From: a bacterium
GTDB lineage: Bacteria > Pseudomonadota > Gammaproteobacteria > Burkholderiales > Burkholderiaceae_C
Length of the DNA: 9,400 nucleotides
Reading direction: 5' to 3'
NCBI GenBank assembly: GCA_030824095.1
Contig: JAVBYK010000527.1
Span: 1 to 9,400 of the forward strand
The first letter of the stretch is position 1; each line of letters begins with the position of its first letter. The notes under the pieces were generated by a model, which worked only from the letters and a program-made list of their open reading frames with translations, was not told the origin of the DNA and made no database searches. Positions 1-6,646 of this stretch are shown piece by piece. The position numbers were made by a program, and so were the translations under genes.

Positions 1-584
1 AGACCCATTTCGCTGTCGGCAAAGGCCACACCGTTGTCAGGTTGTCCAAACTGCACGGGGCAACCCAGCAGCGCCTCGTAGGCGACTACCTCCGCACGCG
101 GCGCATGGGCAAACAGCACCGCACGGGGTCGGAAGCGCCCACTGGTCATCCAGCGCGCCAGGCAGACCACGCAGCCCAGCGCCGCCTCGACCCGCTGCTC
201 CACGCACACGGTGTAGTCCGGCAGGTAACGCAGCACCACGCCATCGGCATCCTGCGCCACCTCAAAGCGCGCGTTGTCGCCAATGATGGGCGCGTATTCG
301 GTCAGCACCTCCAGCGCGTCACCCAGGGTGTCGCAGCTGAGCAGCAGCATGCCAACGATGTCCAGATGACCGGCCTGCAGGTCGGTACCCACCGCCAGCG
401 CGGCCAGCGGATCGGTGGTGGACTGCGCGAACAGCGCCCACAGGGTGTCCTGCTGCGCCATGGGCACGCGTGCGCCCTGCGTCAGCGCGGCGCGCAGGGC
501 CTCGGGCACCCGCACGCCGTGGCGCTGGGCAGCTTCCAGAATGGCCTGGGTGAAGCGGGCGGTTACGCTGTATTGGTCGGACAT
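1..584 (-). CDS. AraC-family transcriptional regulator, N-terminal part (runs off left edge)
   Basis: The first 194 residues are visible, beginning MSDQYSVTARF. They match the arabinose-binding-like N-terminal domain of the OruR/ArgR-type AraC regulators. Recognisable stretches are the GVRVPEALRAAL opening, a DPLAALAVGTDLQAGHLD region, GMLLLSCDTLGDALEVL, a YLPDYTVCVEQRVEAALG helix and the LGCPVQFGQ element near the edge. The C-terminal helix-turn-helix pair that would bind DNA lies outside the window, so the class is inferred from the sensor domain alone. An in-frame TAG lies three codons upstream of the ATG, so this start is the first possible ATG; its Shine-Dalgarno sequence is weak. The gene follows the GGDEF/EAL gene by 66 nt on the same strand with no visible terminator or good promoter between, so co-transcription is possible. 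Ligand and target genes are unknown. Confidence 0.85.
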   Translation of the reverse strand, partial: MSDQYSVTARFTQAILEAAQRHGVRVPEALRAALTQGARVPMAQQDTLWALFAQSTTDPLAALAVGTDLQAGHLDIVGMLLLSCDTLGDALEVLTEYAPIIGDNARFEVAQDADGVVLRYLPDYTVCVEQRVEAALGCVVCLARWMTSGRFRPRAVLFAHAPRAEVVAYEALLGCPVQFGQPDNGVAFADSEMG

Positions 585-650
585 GGCGGCCTATTGTGCC
601 GTGCCCAGCCCGACACGCCGGCAGGGTGACCGATACCCCCGAATACCCGA

Positions 651-3245
651 TTACCGGTCGAAGTCCTGCTCGAACTGGATCAAAGGCACCGGGCGACCAA
701 ACAGATAGCCCTGGTAGGCATGGCAACCGGCGTGCTCCAGAAAGGCCTGCTGCTCGCGTGTCTCCACCCCCTCGGCAATCACGTTCAGGCCCAGCGCATC
801 CGTCATGGCGATGATGGTCTGCACGATGGCGGCATCGTTGGGGTCGGTGGTGATGTCGCGCACAAAGCTCTGGTCAATCTTGAGCTGGTCCAGCGGGAGC
901 CGCTTCAGGTACTGCAGGGACGAGTACCCGGTGCCAAAGTCGTCCATGGAAAAGCTGATCCCCAGCAGCTTGAGTTCACGCATCTTGGCAATGGTTTCCT
1001 CCACGTTCTCCAGCACCACGCTTTCCGTCAGTTCGAGTTTCAGGTGCGAGGGCTTGGCCCCGGCGGCCACCAGGTCGCGGCGCACCTGACTGACAAAATC
1101 CGGCTGGTGAAACTGCTTGGCGCTGACATTGACGGCCAGCGTCAGTTCGCGCAGATCTGGCAGGCCCTGCCAGGCACGCAACTGCCGGCACGCTGCCTGC
1201 AGCACCCACAAACCGATGGGGACGATCAGGTCGGTCTCCTCGGCAAGCGGAATGAACTGCGCGGGCGACACCATGCCCCGCGCCGGGTGTGCCCAGCGCA
1301 GCAACACCTCTGCGCCAGTGGCGCGCCCCTGGGCATTGACCTGCTTCTGGAAGTAAAGCTGCAGTTGTCCCCTGTCCACCGCCTGACCCAGGTCGGCCAC
1401 CAGACTGAGCCGCGCCTCCAGTTCGGACTGCACCTTGGGATCAAAGAAACGAATGCTGTTGCGCCCGGCGGCCTTGGCCTGGTACATGGCCGTATCGGCG
1501 TGCTTGAGCACCGAGTCCGATGATTCACTGTTGCCCTGGAACAGCACGATGCCGATGCTGGTGGTTGTCTGCACCACCACGTCGCCCAGCCGGTAGGGCT
1601 GGCTCAGGGCCTGGCGGAACTTCTCCGCTGCCAGTTCCGCCTGGGTGGCGGCCTCGGACGGGGCACCACTCAAACCTTCCAGCATGGCAATGAACTCATC
1701 ACCTCCTGGCCGCGAGACGACCGCGCCGTCGGGCACACAGGCACTCAGCCGGGCACCCACCTCGATCAGCAGGGCATCCCCCACCGCCGGGCCCTTGGTG
1801 TCGTTGAGCGACTTGAAATCGTCCAGATCCAGGAACAGCACCGCCCCGAAATGGCGGCTGCGCACACTGGCTGCCATGGCGGCCTGCAAGCTATCGCGCA
1901 GCAACTGCCGATTGGGCAAGCCGGTCAGCGCGTCGTAGTGAGACAAGTGGTGAATCTGCGCCTGGGCCCGCTTTTGCTCCGTGATGTCGTCATACACCCC
2001 CAGCACGCCCACCTGGTGGCCGTCCTCTCCGACCAGAGGAACCTTGGAGGTACGCAGCCAGATCTGCTGCCCATCGGGCGTGGTCTGTGGTTCCTCAAAA
2101 TTCAGGCGCGGGGTGCCGCTTTGCATCACGTGCAGATCGTCCTCACGGTAGAGCGCGGCCTGGTCACGCCAGCCCAGTTCGGCATCACTCTTGCCAACCA
2201 GTTCATCCGGGCTGCTCAAACCTGCGTCCTGGGCAAATGCCCGGTTGCAGCCCAGGTAGCGGGAGTCCTGGTCTTTCCAGAAGATGCGCAACGGCGCCGT
2301 CTCCAGAACCAGGCGCATCATGGCGTTCACCGAGCGCAGCTTCTGCTCCGCCAGCTTTTGATCCGTCAGGTCAAAGAAATAGGAAAACGTCCGGGGGCCC
2401 TGGCTGGTCTCGATACGCTTGGACGACACCATGACCGCAAAGCGGGTGCCGTCCCTGCGCAGCCCTATCGTTTCGTACGTCGTGACAGGTTCCTCGCCAC
2501 GCGCCCGCAGACGGATGCGTTCAGCCAGTATCGGGCGCTGTTCTGGCGCAACACACTCGATCAGCTGTAGGCCACGCAATTGCGCCATGTCGTCATAGCC
2601 AAATAGCTTCAGGAACGACTCATTGCCATCGATCACGACCCCATCACTGGAAAGCCCGACGCCCATGGGGCTGATCTCGATCAGCGCCTTGAACTGGCTT
2701 TCAATCTGGCTGAGTGACTGGCGCAGGTTGTATTGTTCGGCCCTGGCGGCATCCTGGCGTGCATCGTGCAGGCGGCACAGCACAATGGCCTTGGCCAGTT
2801 GCGCCAGCACCGGCTGCAGGATGCGCGGAAGGCTCAACGCGGTCTGTGGCAGCTCAATCGCCAGCAGCACGATCACGCCGTTGTTCTCCAGGGGCAGTCG
2901 TAAGTACGAACGGTAGCGACTGCGGGTAGCACCCATCGGCTCCACCAGATCGCCTTGCTGTGCCACCGGGGGGCTGCTGGTGCAGACCAAGGCGGTTGGC
3001 AAGGCAACGGGCTTGCCAACCTGCGCAATCAACTCAAAGTCGCCGACTGCGGCCGCCATGGGAACCAGCGCAGTCGCTTGGGTGGTATCACACGGTGGCA
3101 GATCCAGGCAAATGAATCCCGCGGAGAACGAGGTGTGGTACAGCAGGCGCTGCAGCGTGCGCGTAAGCAGCGGTTTGAGCTGGATCTCTCCACCGATGGT
3201 GACCGACAGGTCATACAGAACCGGCAGGATCTCCTGGTGTTGCAT
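651..3245 (-). CDS. GAF-PAS-PAS-GGDEF-EAL cyclic-di-GMP turnover protein
   Basis: An 864-residue cytoplasmic signalling protein with no membrane segment. Domains in order: GAF-like (about 10-160), helical linker (160-185), PAS 1 (about 185-300), PAS 2 (about 305-428), GGDEF (about 432-600) and EAL (about 615-860). The GGDEF motif is intact at 514-518. The upstream RxxD inhibitory site is absent, and the usual GHxxGD signature reads GPAVGD (485-490), with His replaced by Pro. The EAL domain has an EVL variant (646-648) but keeps residues at the spacing expected for the catalytic set: E646, N706, E738, D768, D769, K789 and E825, plus the DDFGTGYSSL loop. Phosphodiesterase activity is therefore well supported; cyclase activity is less certain. 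The start lies 9 nt after the FIST gene stop. The pairing suggests FIST ligand binding controls this enzyme, while the GAF and PAS domains add further inputs. Confidence 0.95.
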   Translation of the reverse strand: MQHQEILPVLYDLSVTIGGEIQLKPLLTRTLQRLLYHTSFSAGFICLDLPPCDTTQATALVPMAAAVGDFELIAQVGKPVALPTALVCTSSPPVAQQGDLVEPMGATRSRYRSYLRLPLENNGVIVLLAIELPQTALSLPRILQPVLAQLAKAIVLCRLHDARQDAARAEQYNLRQSLSQIESQFKALIEISPMGVGLSSDGVVIDGNESFLKLFGYDDMAQLRGLQLIECVAPEQRPILAERIRLRARGEEPVTTYETIGLRRDGTRFAVMVSSKRIETSQGPRTFSYFFDLTDQKLAEQKLRSVNAMMRLVLETAPLRIFWKDQDSRYLGCNRAFAQDAGLSSPDELVGKSDAELGWRDQAALYREDDLHVMQSGTPRLNFEEPQTTPDGQQIWLRTSKVPLVGEDGHQVGVLGVYDDITEQKRAQAQIHHLSHYDALTGLPNRQLLRDSLQAAMAASVRSRHFGAVLFLDLDDFKSLNDTKGPAVGDALLIEVGARLSACVPDGAVVSRPGGDEFIAMLEGLSGAPSEAATQAELAAEKFRQALSQPYRLGDVVVQTTTSIGIVLFQGNSESSDSVLKHADTAMYQAKAAGRNSIRFFDPKVQSELEARLSLVADLGQAVDRGQLQLYFQKQVNAQGRATGAEVLLRWAHPARGMVSPAQFIPLAEETDLIVPIGLWVLQAACRQLRAWQGLPDLRELTLAVNVSAKQFHQPDFVSQVRRDLVAAGAKPSHLKLELTESVVLENVEETIAKMRELKLLGISFSMDDFGTGYSSLQYLKRLPLDQLKIDQSFVRDITTDPNDAAIVQTIIAMTDALGLNVIAEGVETREQQAFLEHAGCHAYQGYLFGRPVPLIQFEQDFDR

Positions 3246-3252
3246 GGCAGCG

Positions 3253-3256
3253 CCCT
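3253..3256 (-). promoter_or_regulatory. Ribosome binding site overlapping the FIST stop codon
   Basis: Read on the minus strand, AGGG uses the last two bases of the FIST gene's TAG stop codon and lies 7 nt before the ATG of the GGDEF/EAL gene. Ribosomes finishing the FIST protein would sit on this site, so the two genes are probably translationally coupled. This also supports the ATG at 3245 as the true start. Confidence 0.6.
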
Positions 3257-4409
3257 ACCAGCGCGCGGCCAGCAGTGCTGCATTGTGGAACAGCGGGTAG
3301 CCGTGCAGCGTGGAGCCACCAATCTCGCCCAGCGACAACGCACCGGCGATACGGGTGGCATGGGTGCGCGCGTCAAACTCATGCAATTCCGCTGTAGCCT
3401 TTTCCAGCCCCAGGTGCATGCGTCGCCCGGCGCAGTAGAAAAGAAGCAGATCGGGCAAAGCACCATCGCCGTCCATCGCGCGCAAGCCGTCGGTCAGCAC
3501 GTTCAGGGTCTCGTGGCTGTCCACCGTGGGGCTCTGCAGCAGCGTCAGCACGGAATTGGGGGGCACCTCGCCGACACAGAACAGCGAACCATCGGCATGG
3601 AGGGCCACCGGAATGCGCACTACCACATGGTGGTTGGCGCGCACGATGCCAAACGGAAAGTGCACGGCATGTTCGTAAAAATTCTCGGGCGTGATTTGCA
3701 CGCCATACTGGTTGTGCACCAGCTCCTGGTAGACCTCGAAAGCCGGACGCCAGTCGATCTGGGCAATGCGGTTGCCCGATGTGCTGGTGGCATACACGGT
3801 CTGCTCCGGCGCGCGGTAGCCGTGTTCCAGAATGGCGCCATGGTGGTGGGGCAGCAGCATCAGCAACACACCGTTCTGTACCGTCCGCGTGGAATCGAAC
3901 AGGCACGGCATGGGGGCAAATGTCTCGCTCCCAGCGTTCACGCCTGCGTAGTGCACTCGGTTGGCCAGGCGCAGGTACATCTCGTCCAGGTACGTGCCAA
4001 TATTCGGAACCATCGCATCAAACACCATGAACAGCGTGGCCTCTTCGCCGCCGCCCAGGTTGCCGACCACCTGCTGGGCAATCGCATCCGATGTGCGCTG
4101 CACCCCGTCGCCGTCAACCGGCAGATCCGCATGCAAGGCATAGAACGGCATGGTGTCGAAGCGCAGCAGCCAGACCCCGTCGTTGCGGAAGACCCCGTCG
4201 TGGACCAAGGCCGGGAAGATGGCGCCGACCAATGGCACCTGAAGTTGCGCACACGTGGACTGCAAATGGGCCAATTGGTCTTTCTGTGCTTCCGGCAAGA
4301 ACGCACAAACGCCCATTTCCGGAAACTGTGAACGCCATTTGGACAGGGTCTGCTCCACCAAAGGGGATCCACCACTGGGCAGAAAGCAGGTTTTTTCAAC
4401 GGTAGACAT
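3255..4409 (-). CDS. FIST-domain ligand-sensing protein
   Basis: A 384-residue soluble protein with FIST N (about 25-215) and FIST C (about 225-375) domains. Diagnostic elements are the YAGVNAGSE segment (about 154-162, the FIST GGSAGD-like turn), the FYCAGRR strand (324-330) and the C-terminal GALSLGEIGG...FHNAALL block (356-380). FIST domains are intracellular sensor modules thought to bind small ligands, and a subgroup (NosP) binds haem and nitric oxide. Whether this one does cannot be told from sequence alone. Its gene directly precedes the GGDEF/EAL gene, so it likely modulates that enzyme. The ATG at 4409 is preferred over an in-frame TTG at 4436, which adds only an Arg/Ala-rich stretch (RARARATA). 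Neither start has a clear Shine-Dalgarno sequence, so the N-terminus is the least certain part. Confidence 0.88.
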   Translation of the reverse strand: MSTVEKTCFLPSGGSPLVEQTLSKWRSQFPEMGVCAFLPEAQKDQLAHLQSTCAQLQVPLVGAIFPALVHDGVFRNDGVWLLRFDTMPFYALHADLPVDGDGVQRTSDAIAQQVVGNLGGGEEATLFMVFDAMVPNIGTYLDEMYLRLANRVHYAGVNAGSETFAPMPCLFDSTRTVQNGVLLMLLPHHHGAILEHGYRAPEQTVYATSTSGNRIAQIDWRPAFEVYQELVHNQYGVQITPENFYEHAVHFPFGIVRANHHVVVRIPVALHADGSLFCVGEVPPNSVLTLLQSPTVDSHETLNVLTDGLRAMDGDGALPDLLLFYCAGRRMHLGLEKATAELHEFDARTHATRIAGALSLGEIGGSTLHGYPLFHNAALLAARW

Positions 4410-4506
4410 GGCAGTCGCGCGCGCACGGGCGCGCAAATCGGAAATGCAAACAGCTTACGCCAGGTATCGCCTCCCAGCGCCACGCCAGCCACTCGCCGCG
4501 CCGCAA

Positions 4507-4517
4507 TTGCCCCACAA
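4507..4517. repeat. 11-bp direct repeat, copy 1
   Basis: The sequence TTGCCCCACAA occurs here and again, exactly and in the same orientation, at 4661-4671. TTG and CAA at the ends make each copy weakly dyad-symmetric. This copy abuts the left arm of the nested inverted repeat. It may be a regulator binding site, but no regulator can be assigned. Confidence 0.5.
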
Positions 4518-4550
4518 TTTCGCCTTGGCTTGACAGAGGTCAAGCGAAAT
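4517..4550. repeat. Nested inverted repeat, candidate operator or hairpin
   Basis: The outer arms are ATTTCGC (4517-4523) and GCGAAAT (4544-4550), a perfect 7-bp match. The inner arms are GCTTGAC (4528-4534) and GTCAAGC (4539-4545), another perfect 7-bp match around an AGAG loop. The two right arms share two bases, so the full arms cannot pair together; they would be alternative structures, or one imperfect stem with a one-sided bulge. No T-tract follows on either strand, so a terminator is unlikely. A protein-binding palindrome between the divergent genes is the favoured reading. Confidence 0.55.
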
Positions 4551-4632
4551 GCTGACCGGCCCTGCGCAGCCAGTCCGTGGCACGTCCGGCCAAACCTGTC
4601 CCGAATTGCCGCCCCCATGTCCCGCATTGCAC

Positions 4633-4661
4633 GCGACAAGCGCAGGCCATTGCCCTAAAGT
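4633..4661 (+). promoter_or_regulatory. Candidate sigma-70 promoter for the transporter operon
   Basis: GCGACA (4633-4638, four of six matches to TTGACA) is followed after 17 nt by TAAAGT (4656-4661, four of six matches to TATAAT). Transcription would start near 4668, about 70 nt before the transporter ATG. The -10 element's last base is the first base of repeat copy 2, so a protein on the repeat would cover the promoter start region. The match is moderate and such matches arise by chance. Confidence 0.35.
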
Positions 4662-4671
4662 TGCCCCACAA
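4661..4671. repeat. 11-bp direct repeat, copy 2
   Basis: Second exact copy of TTGCCCCACAA, 154 bp downstream of copy 1. It sits at the end of the candidate -10 element and covers the predicted transcription start, a typical place for a repressor site. Related but shorter TTGCC cores occur at 4606 and 4650. Confidence 0.5.
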
Positions 4672-4685
4672 CCGAGGATGGGGAC

Positions 4686-4699
4686 GTCTGTCAGCAGAC
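4686..4699 (+). repeat. Short hairpin in the probable operon leader
   Basis: GTCTG (4686-4690) and CAGAC (4695-4699) can pair around a 4-nt TCAG loop. The stem is only 5 bp and has no following U-run, so it is not a terminator. It may be incidental. Confidence 0.3.
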
Positions 4700-4722
4700 A
4701 GGGCGCCGCAGACCTCCAAAAC

Positions 4723-4728
4723 GAGGAG
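4723..4728 (+). promoter_or_regulatory. Ribosome binding site of the BASS transporter gene
   Basis: GAGGAG lies 8 nt before the ATG at 4737. It is among the best Shine-Dalgarno matches in the window and fixes the start of the first gene of the rightward operon. Confidence 0.8.
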
Positions 4729-4736
4729 ACAACCGC

Positions 4737-5666
4737 ATGGCCCCTATTGACCAGGTACACCTGAGCTTCAACCCGCAAACCCTGACGCTGCTCAACGCCG
4801 TATTGGGATTGGTGATGTTTGGCGTCGCGCTTGAATTGCGCGTGGACGATTTCAAGACCGCCTTGCGCACGCCCAAGGCCCTGGCACTGGGCCTGTTGGG
4901 CCACCACATCCTGTTTCCGGCCATGACCTATGTGCTGGTGTCGATTCTCAAACCCGAGCCCAGCATTGCACTGGGCATGATTCTGGTGTCTGCCTGCCCG
5001 GCCGGGCACATCTCCAACTTTCTGGTGCACCACTCCCGGGGCAACACGGCACTGTCGGTCAGCGTGAGCGCCCTGTCCACCGTGGTGGCCCTGTTCATGA
5101 CACCGCTGAACTTTGCCTTCTGGGGCAATCTGCACCCCATCACGGCGGGGCTGATGAAGGAAGTGACCATGAGCCCTTGGGAGATGCTGGAAGTCATCGT
5201 CATGCTGCTGGGTGTGCCGCTGGTGCTGGGCATGTGGGTGGCTAGGCAGTTTCCGGCCTTTGCGCACACGGTGCAAAAGCCGATGAAGATTCTGTCCTTC
5301 GTGATCCTGCTGGCCTTTATTGGCGGCGCACTGGCCGCCAACCTGAAGCACTTTCTGGACTACATCCAGTTGGTGGTGGGCGTGGTGTTCGTCCACAACC
5401 TGATGGCACTGACCACCGGCTACGGCCTGTCCAAGGCAATTGGCCTACCCGAACGCGACTGCAGGGCCATCACCTTCGAGATGGGCATCCAGAATTCGGG
5501 CCTGGGGCTGATCCTGATTTTCAATTTCTTCGGCGGCCTGGGCGGCATGGCCATCGTGACCGCCTGGTGGGGCATCTGGCACATCGTGGCCGGGCTGACG
5601 CTGGCCACCTACTGGAAGAACCGCCCGCCGCTTCCCTTGGCACCGTGGTCGGGAGCCGCCAAATGA
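4737..5666 (+). CDS. BASS-family (bile acid:sodium symporter-like) transporter
   Basis: A 309-residue inner-membrane protein with about nine or ten hydrophobic segments, full length for the family. Family signatures are the CPAGHISNFL stretch (87-96), the ARG-like RGNTALSVSVSALST segment (101-115) and FEMGIQNSGLG (247-257). By spacing against the bacterial ASBT structure from Neisseria (recalled, not aligned), S93, N94, S107, S111 and E248 fit the first sodium site and Q252 the second. The residue expected to be Gln in the second site appears to be H56, and the substrate-contacting Thr of the GTASN motif is H91. Members import organic anions such as bile acids, pantoate or keto acids with sodium. 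The two His changes hint at a different substrate group. It is the first gene of the operon, and its stop overlaps the next start. Confidence 0.9.
   Translation: MAPIDQVHLSFNPQTLTLLNAVLGLVMFGVALELRVDDFKTALRTPKALALGLLGHHILFPAMTYVLVSILKPEPSIALGMILVSACPAGHISNFLVHHSRGNTALSVSVSALSTVVALFMTPLNFAFWGNLHPITAGLMKEVTMSPWEMLEVIVMLLGVPLVLGMWVARQFPAFAHTVQKPMKILSFVILLAFIGGALAANLKHFLDYIQLVVGVVFVHNLMALTTGYGLSKAIGLPERDCRAITFEMGIQNSGLGLILIFNFFGGLGGMAIVTAWWGIWHIVAGLTLATYWKNRPPLPLAPWSGAAK
5651..5655 (+). promoter_or_regulatory. Ribosome binding site deciding the epimerase start
   Basis: GGGAG lies inside the end of the transporter gene, 7 nt before the ATG at 5663. It selects that ATG over an earlier in-frame GTG at 5567, whose extra residues do not look like an SDR N-terminus. 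Confidence 0.7.
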
Positions 5667-6646
5667 CCTTGGCCAACGCCCGCATCCTGATCACCGGCGG
5701 TGGTGGCTACCTGGGCCGCCAGGTGGTGGAACGGCTGGCCGCCCTGCCCGACGGTCAGCGGCCTTCAGCGATCGTCTCGCACGACCTGCGCGAACCCGCA
5801 ACGCGCCTGCCGCACGTGGACTACCTGGCCTGCGACATCCGCTCACCCCAATTGGCAGACGCCCTGCTGCAGCACCGCATCGACGTGGTGGTGCATCTGG
5901 CGGCCATCATGCCCTCAGGCAAGGCGCAGACACGCGACTTTGAATACGACGTGGATGTGAATGGCACCCGCAGATTGCTGGAAGCCTGCGTGCGGCACGG
6001 CGTGCAGCGCATCGTGGTGTCCAGCAGCGGCGCGGCCTATGGCTACCACGCGGACAACGCACCCTGGCTGACGGAAGACATGCCGGTGCGCGGCAACGCC
6101 GTCTTCGCCTATTCGCACCACAAGCGGCTGGTCGAAGAGATGCTGGCGGGCTACCGAAAGGAGCACCCGGCACTGGAACAGGTGGTGCTGCGCATTGGCA
6201 CCATCCTCGGCCCCACGGTACGCAACCAGATCACCGACATGTTCGAGAAGCCGCGCCTGCTAGCCATTCGCGGCTCCGACAGCCCGTTCGTGTTCATCTG
6301 GGACCAGGACGTGGTCGGCATCATCCTGCGCGCCGTGTCCGATGGCCCTGCCGGCATCTACAACGTGGCCGGGGACGGCGCGCTGACCATCCATGAGATT
6401 GCCCAAAGACTTGGAAAGAAAACCCGGCGCCTGCCCTCGTGGTTGCTACGTGGAGCGCTATCCATTTTGAAGCCCCTGGGTCTGACGCAGTACGGCCCGG
6501 AGCAACTGGACTTCCTGCGTTACCGCCCGGTGCTGCTCAACACCCGGCTCAAGACCGTGTTTGGCTACACACCGACCTACACCTCGGCACAAGTGTTCGA
6601 CCTCTACCGCACGGCCCGCGAAAAGCAACGGGCCGAAGCGATATGA
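5663..6646 (+). CDS. NAD(P)-dependent epimerase/dehydratase (extended SDR)
   Basis: A 327-residue cytoplasmic extended short-chain dehydrogenase/reductase. The Rossmann nucleotide loop is TGGGGYLG (11-18). An acidic D41 at the end of the second strand favours NAD. Further marks are a CDIR turn (57-60), the HLAA strand end (78-81), Ser residues at 120-122 and the catalytic Y150-x3-K154. The C-terminal half has the IYNVAGDGALT and VFGYTPTYT elements common in sugar- or sterol-type epimerase/dehydratases. It acts as an oxidoreductase or epimerase on a hydroxyl- or keto-bearing substrate that cannot be named. Relatives include nucleotide-sugar epimerases and 3-beta-hydroxysteroid dehydrogenase-like enzymes; no neighbour is a glycosyltransferase, which argues against cell-surface sugar work. 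The start shares ATGA with the transporter stop, so translation is coupled. Confidence 0.9.
   Translation: MTLANARILITGGGGYLGRQVVERLAALPDGQRPSAIVSHDLREPATRLPHVDYLACDIRSPQLADALLQHRIDVVVHLAAIMPSGKAQTRDFEYDVDVNGTRRLLEACVRHGVQRIVVSSSGAAYGYHADNAPWLTEDMPVRGNAVFAYSHHKRLVEEMLAGYRKEHPALEQVVLRIGTILGPTVRNQITDMFEKPRLLAIRGSDSPFVFIWDQDVVGIILRAVSDGPAGIYNVAGDGALTIHEIAQRLGKKTRRLPSWLLRGALSILKPLGLTQYGPEQLDFLRYRPVLLNTRLKTVFGYTPTYTSAQVFDLYRTAREKQRAEAI

Larger units (their letters stand above)
4410..4736. other. Divergent intergenic control region
   Basis: A 327-bp region between the leftward FIST gene and the rightward transporter gene. Open frames crossing it are extensions or shadows without family-like sequence, so no gene is called. 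It contains an exact 11-bp direct repeat, a nested inverted repeat, a candidate rightward promoter, a small hairpin in the probable leader and a strong Shine-Dalgarno sequence. No convincing sigma-70 promoter was found for the FIST gene. No tRNA-like or riboswitch-like fold was recognised by eye. Confidence 0.75.

Noticed and set aside
42..629. 195-residue open frame on the plus strand
   Set aside because: The opposite strand encodes a clear AraC-type sensor domain over the same bases.
585..650. Terminator or promoter between the GGDEF/EAL and AraC-type genes
   Set aside because: No stem followed by a T-tract and no paired -35/-10 elements could be found in this 66-bp gap.
2955..4331. 458-residue open frame on the plus strand
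   Set aside because: It lies antisense to the FIST and GGDEF/EAL genes, shows no family motif and has His/Gln/Arg-rich composition typical of shadow frames in GC-rich DNA.
4410..4436. TTG at 4436 as the FIST gene start
   Set aside because: It adds nine residues of low-complexity Arg/Ala sequence outside the FIST domain and has no better ribosome site than the ATG at 4409.
4530..4535. Perfect TTGACA as a -35 promoter element
   Set aside because: No acceptable -10 hexamer lies 15-18 nt downstream on the plus strand, and the hexamer falls within the inner palindrome. The minus-strand counterpart TTGACC also lacks a good -10.
4455..5396. 313-residue open frame on the minus strand
   Set aside because: It is antisense to the transporter, whose membrane helices and family motifs are clear. 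The His/Gln-rich translation has no recognisable domain.
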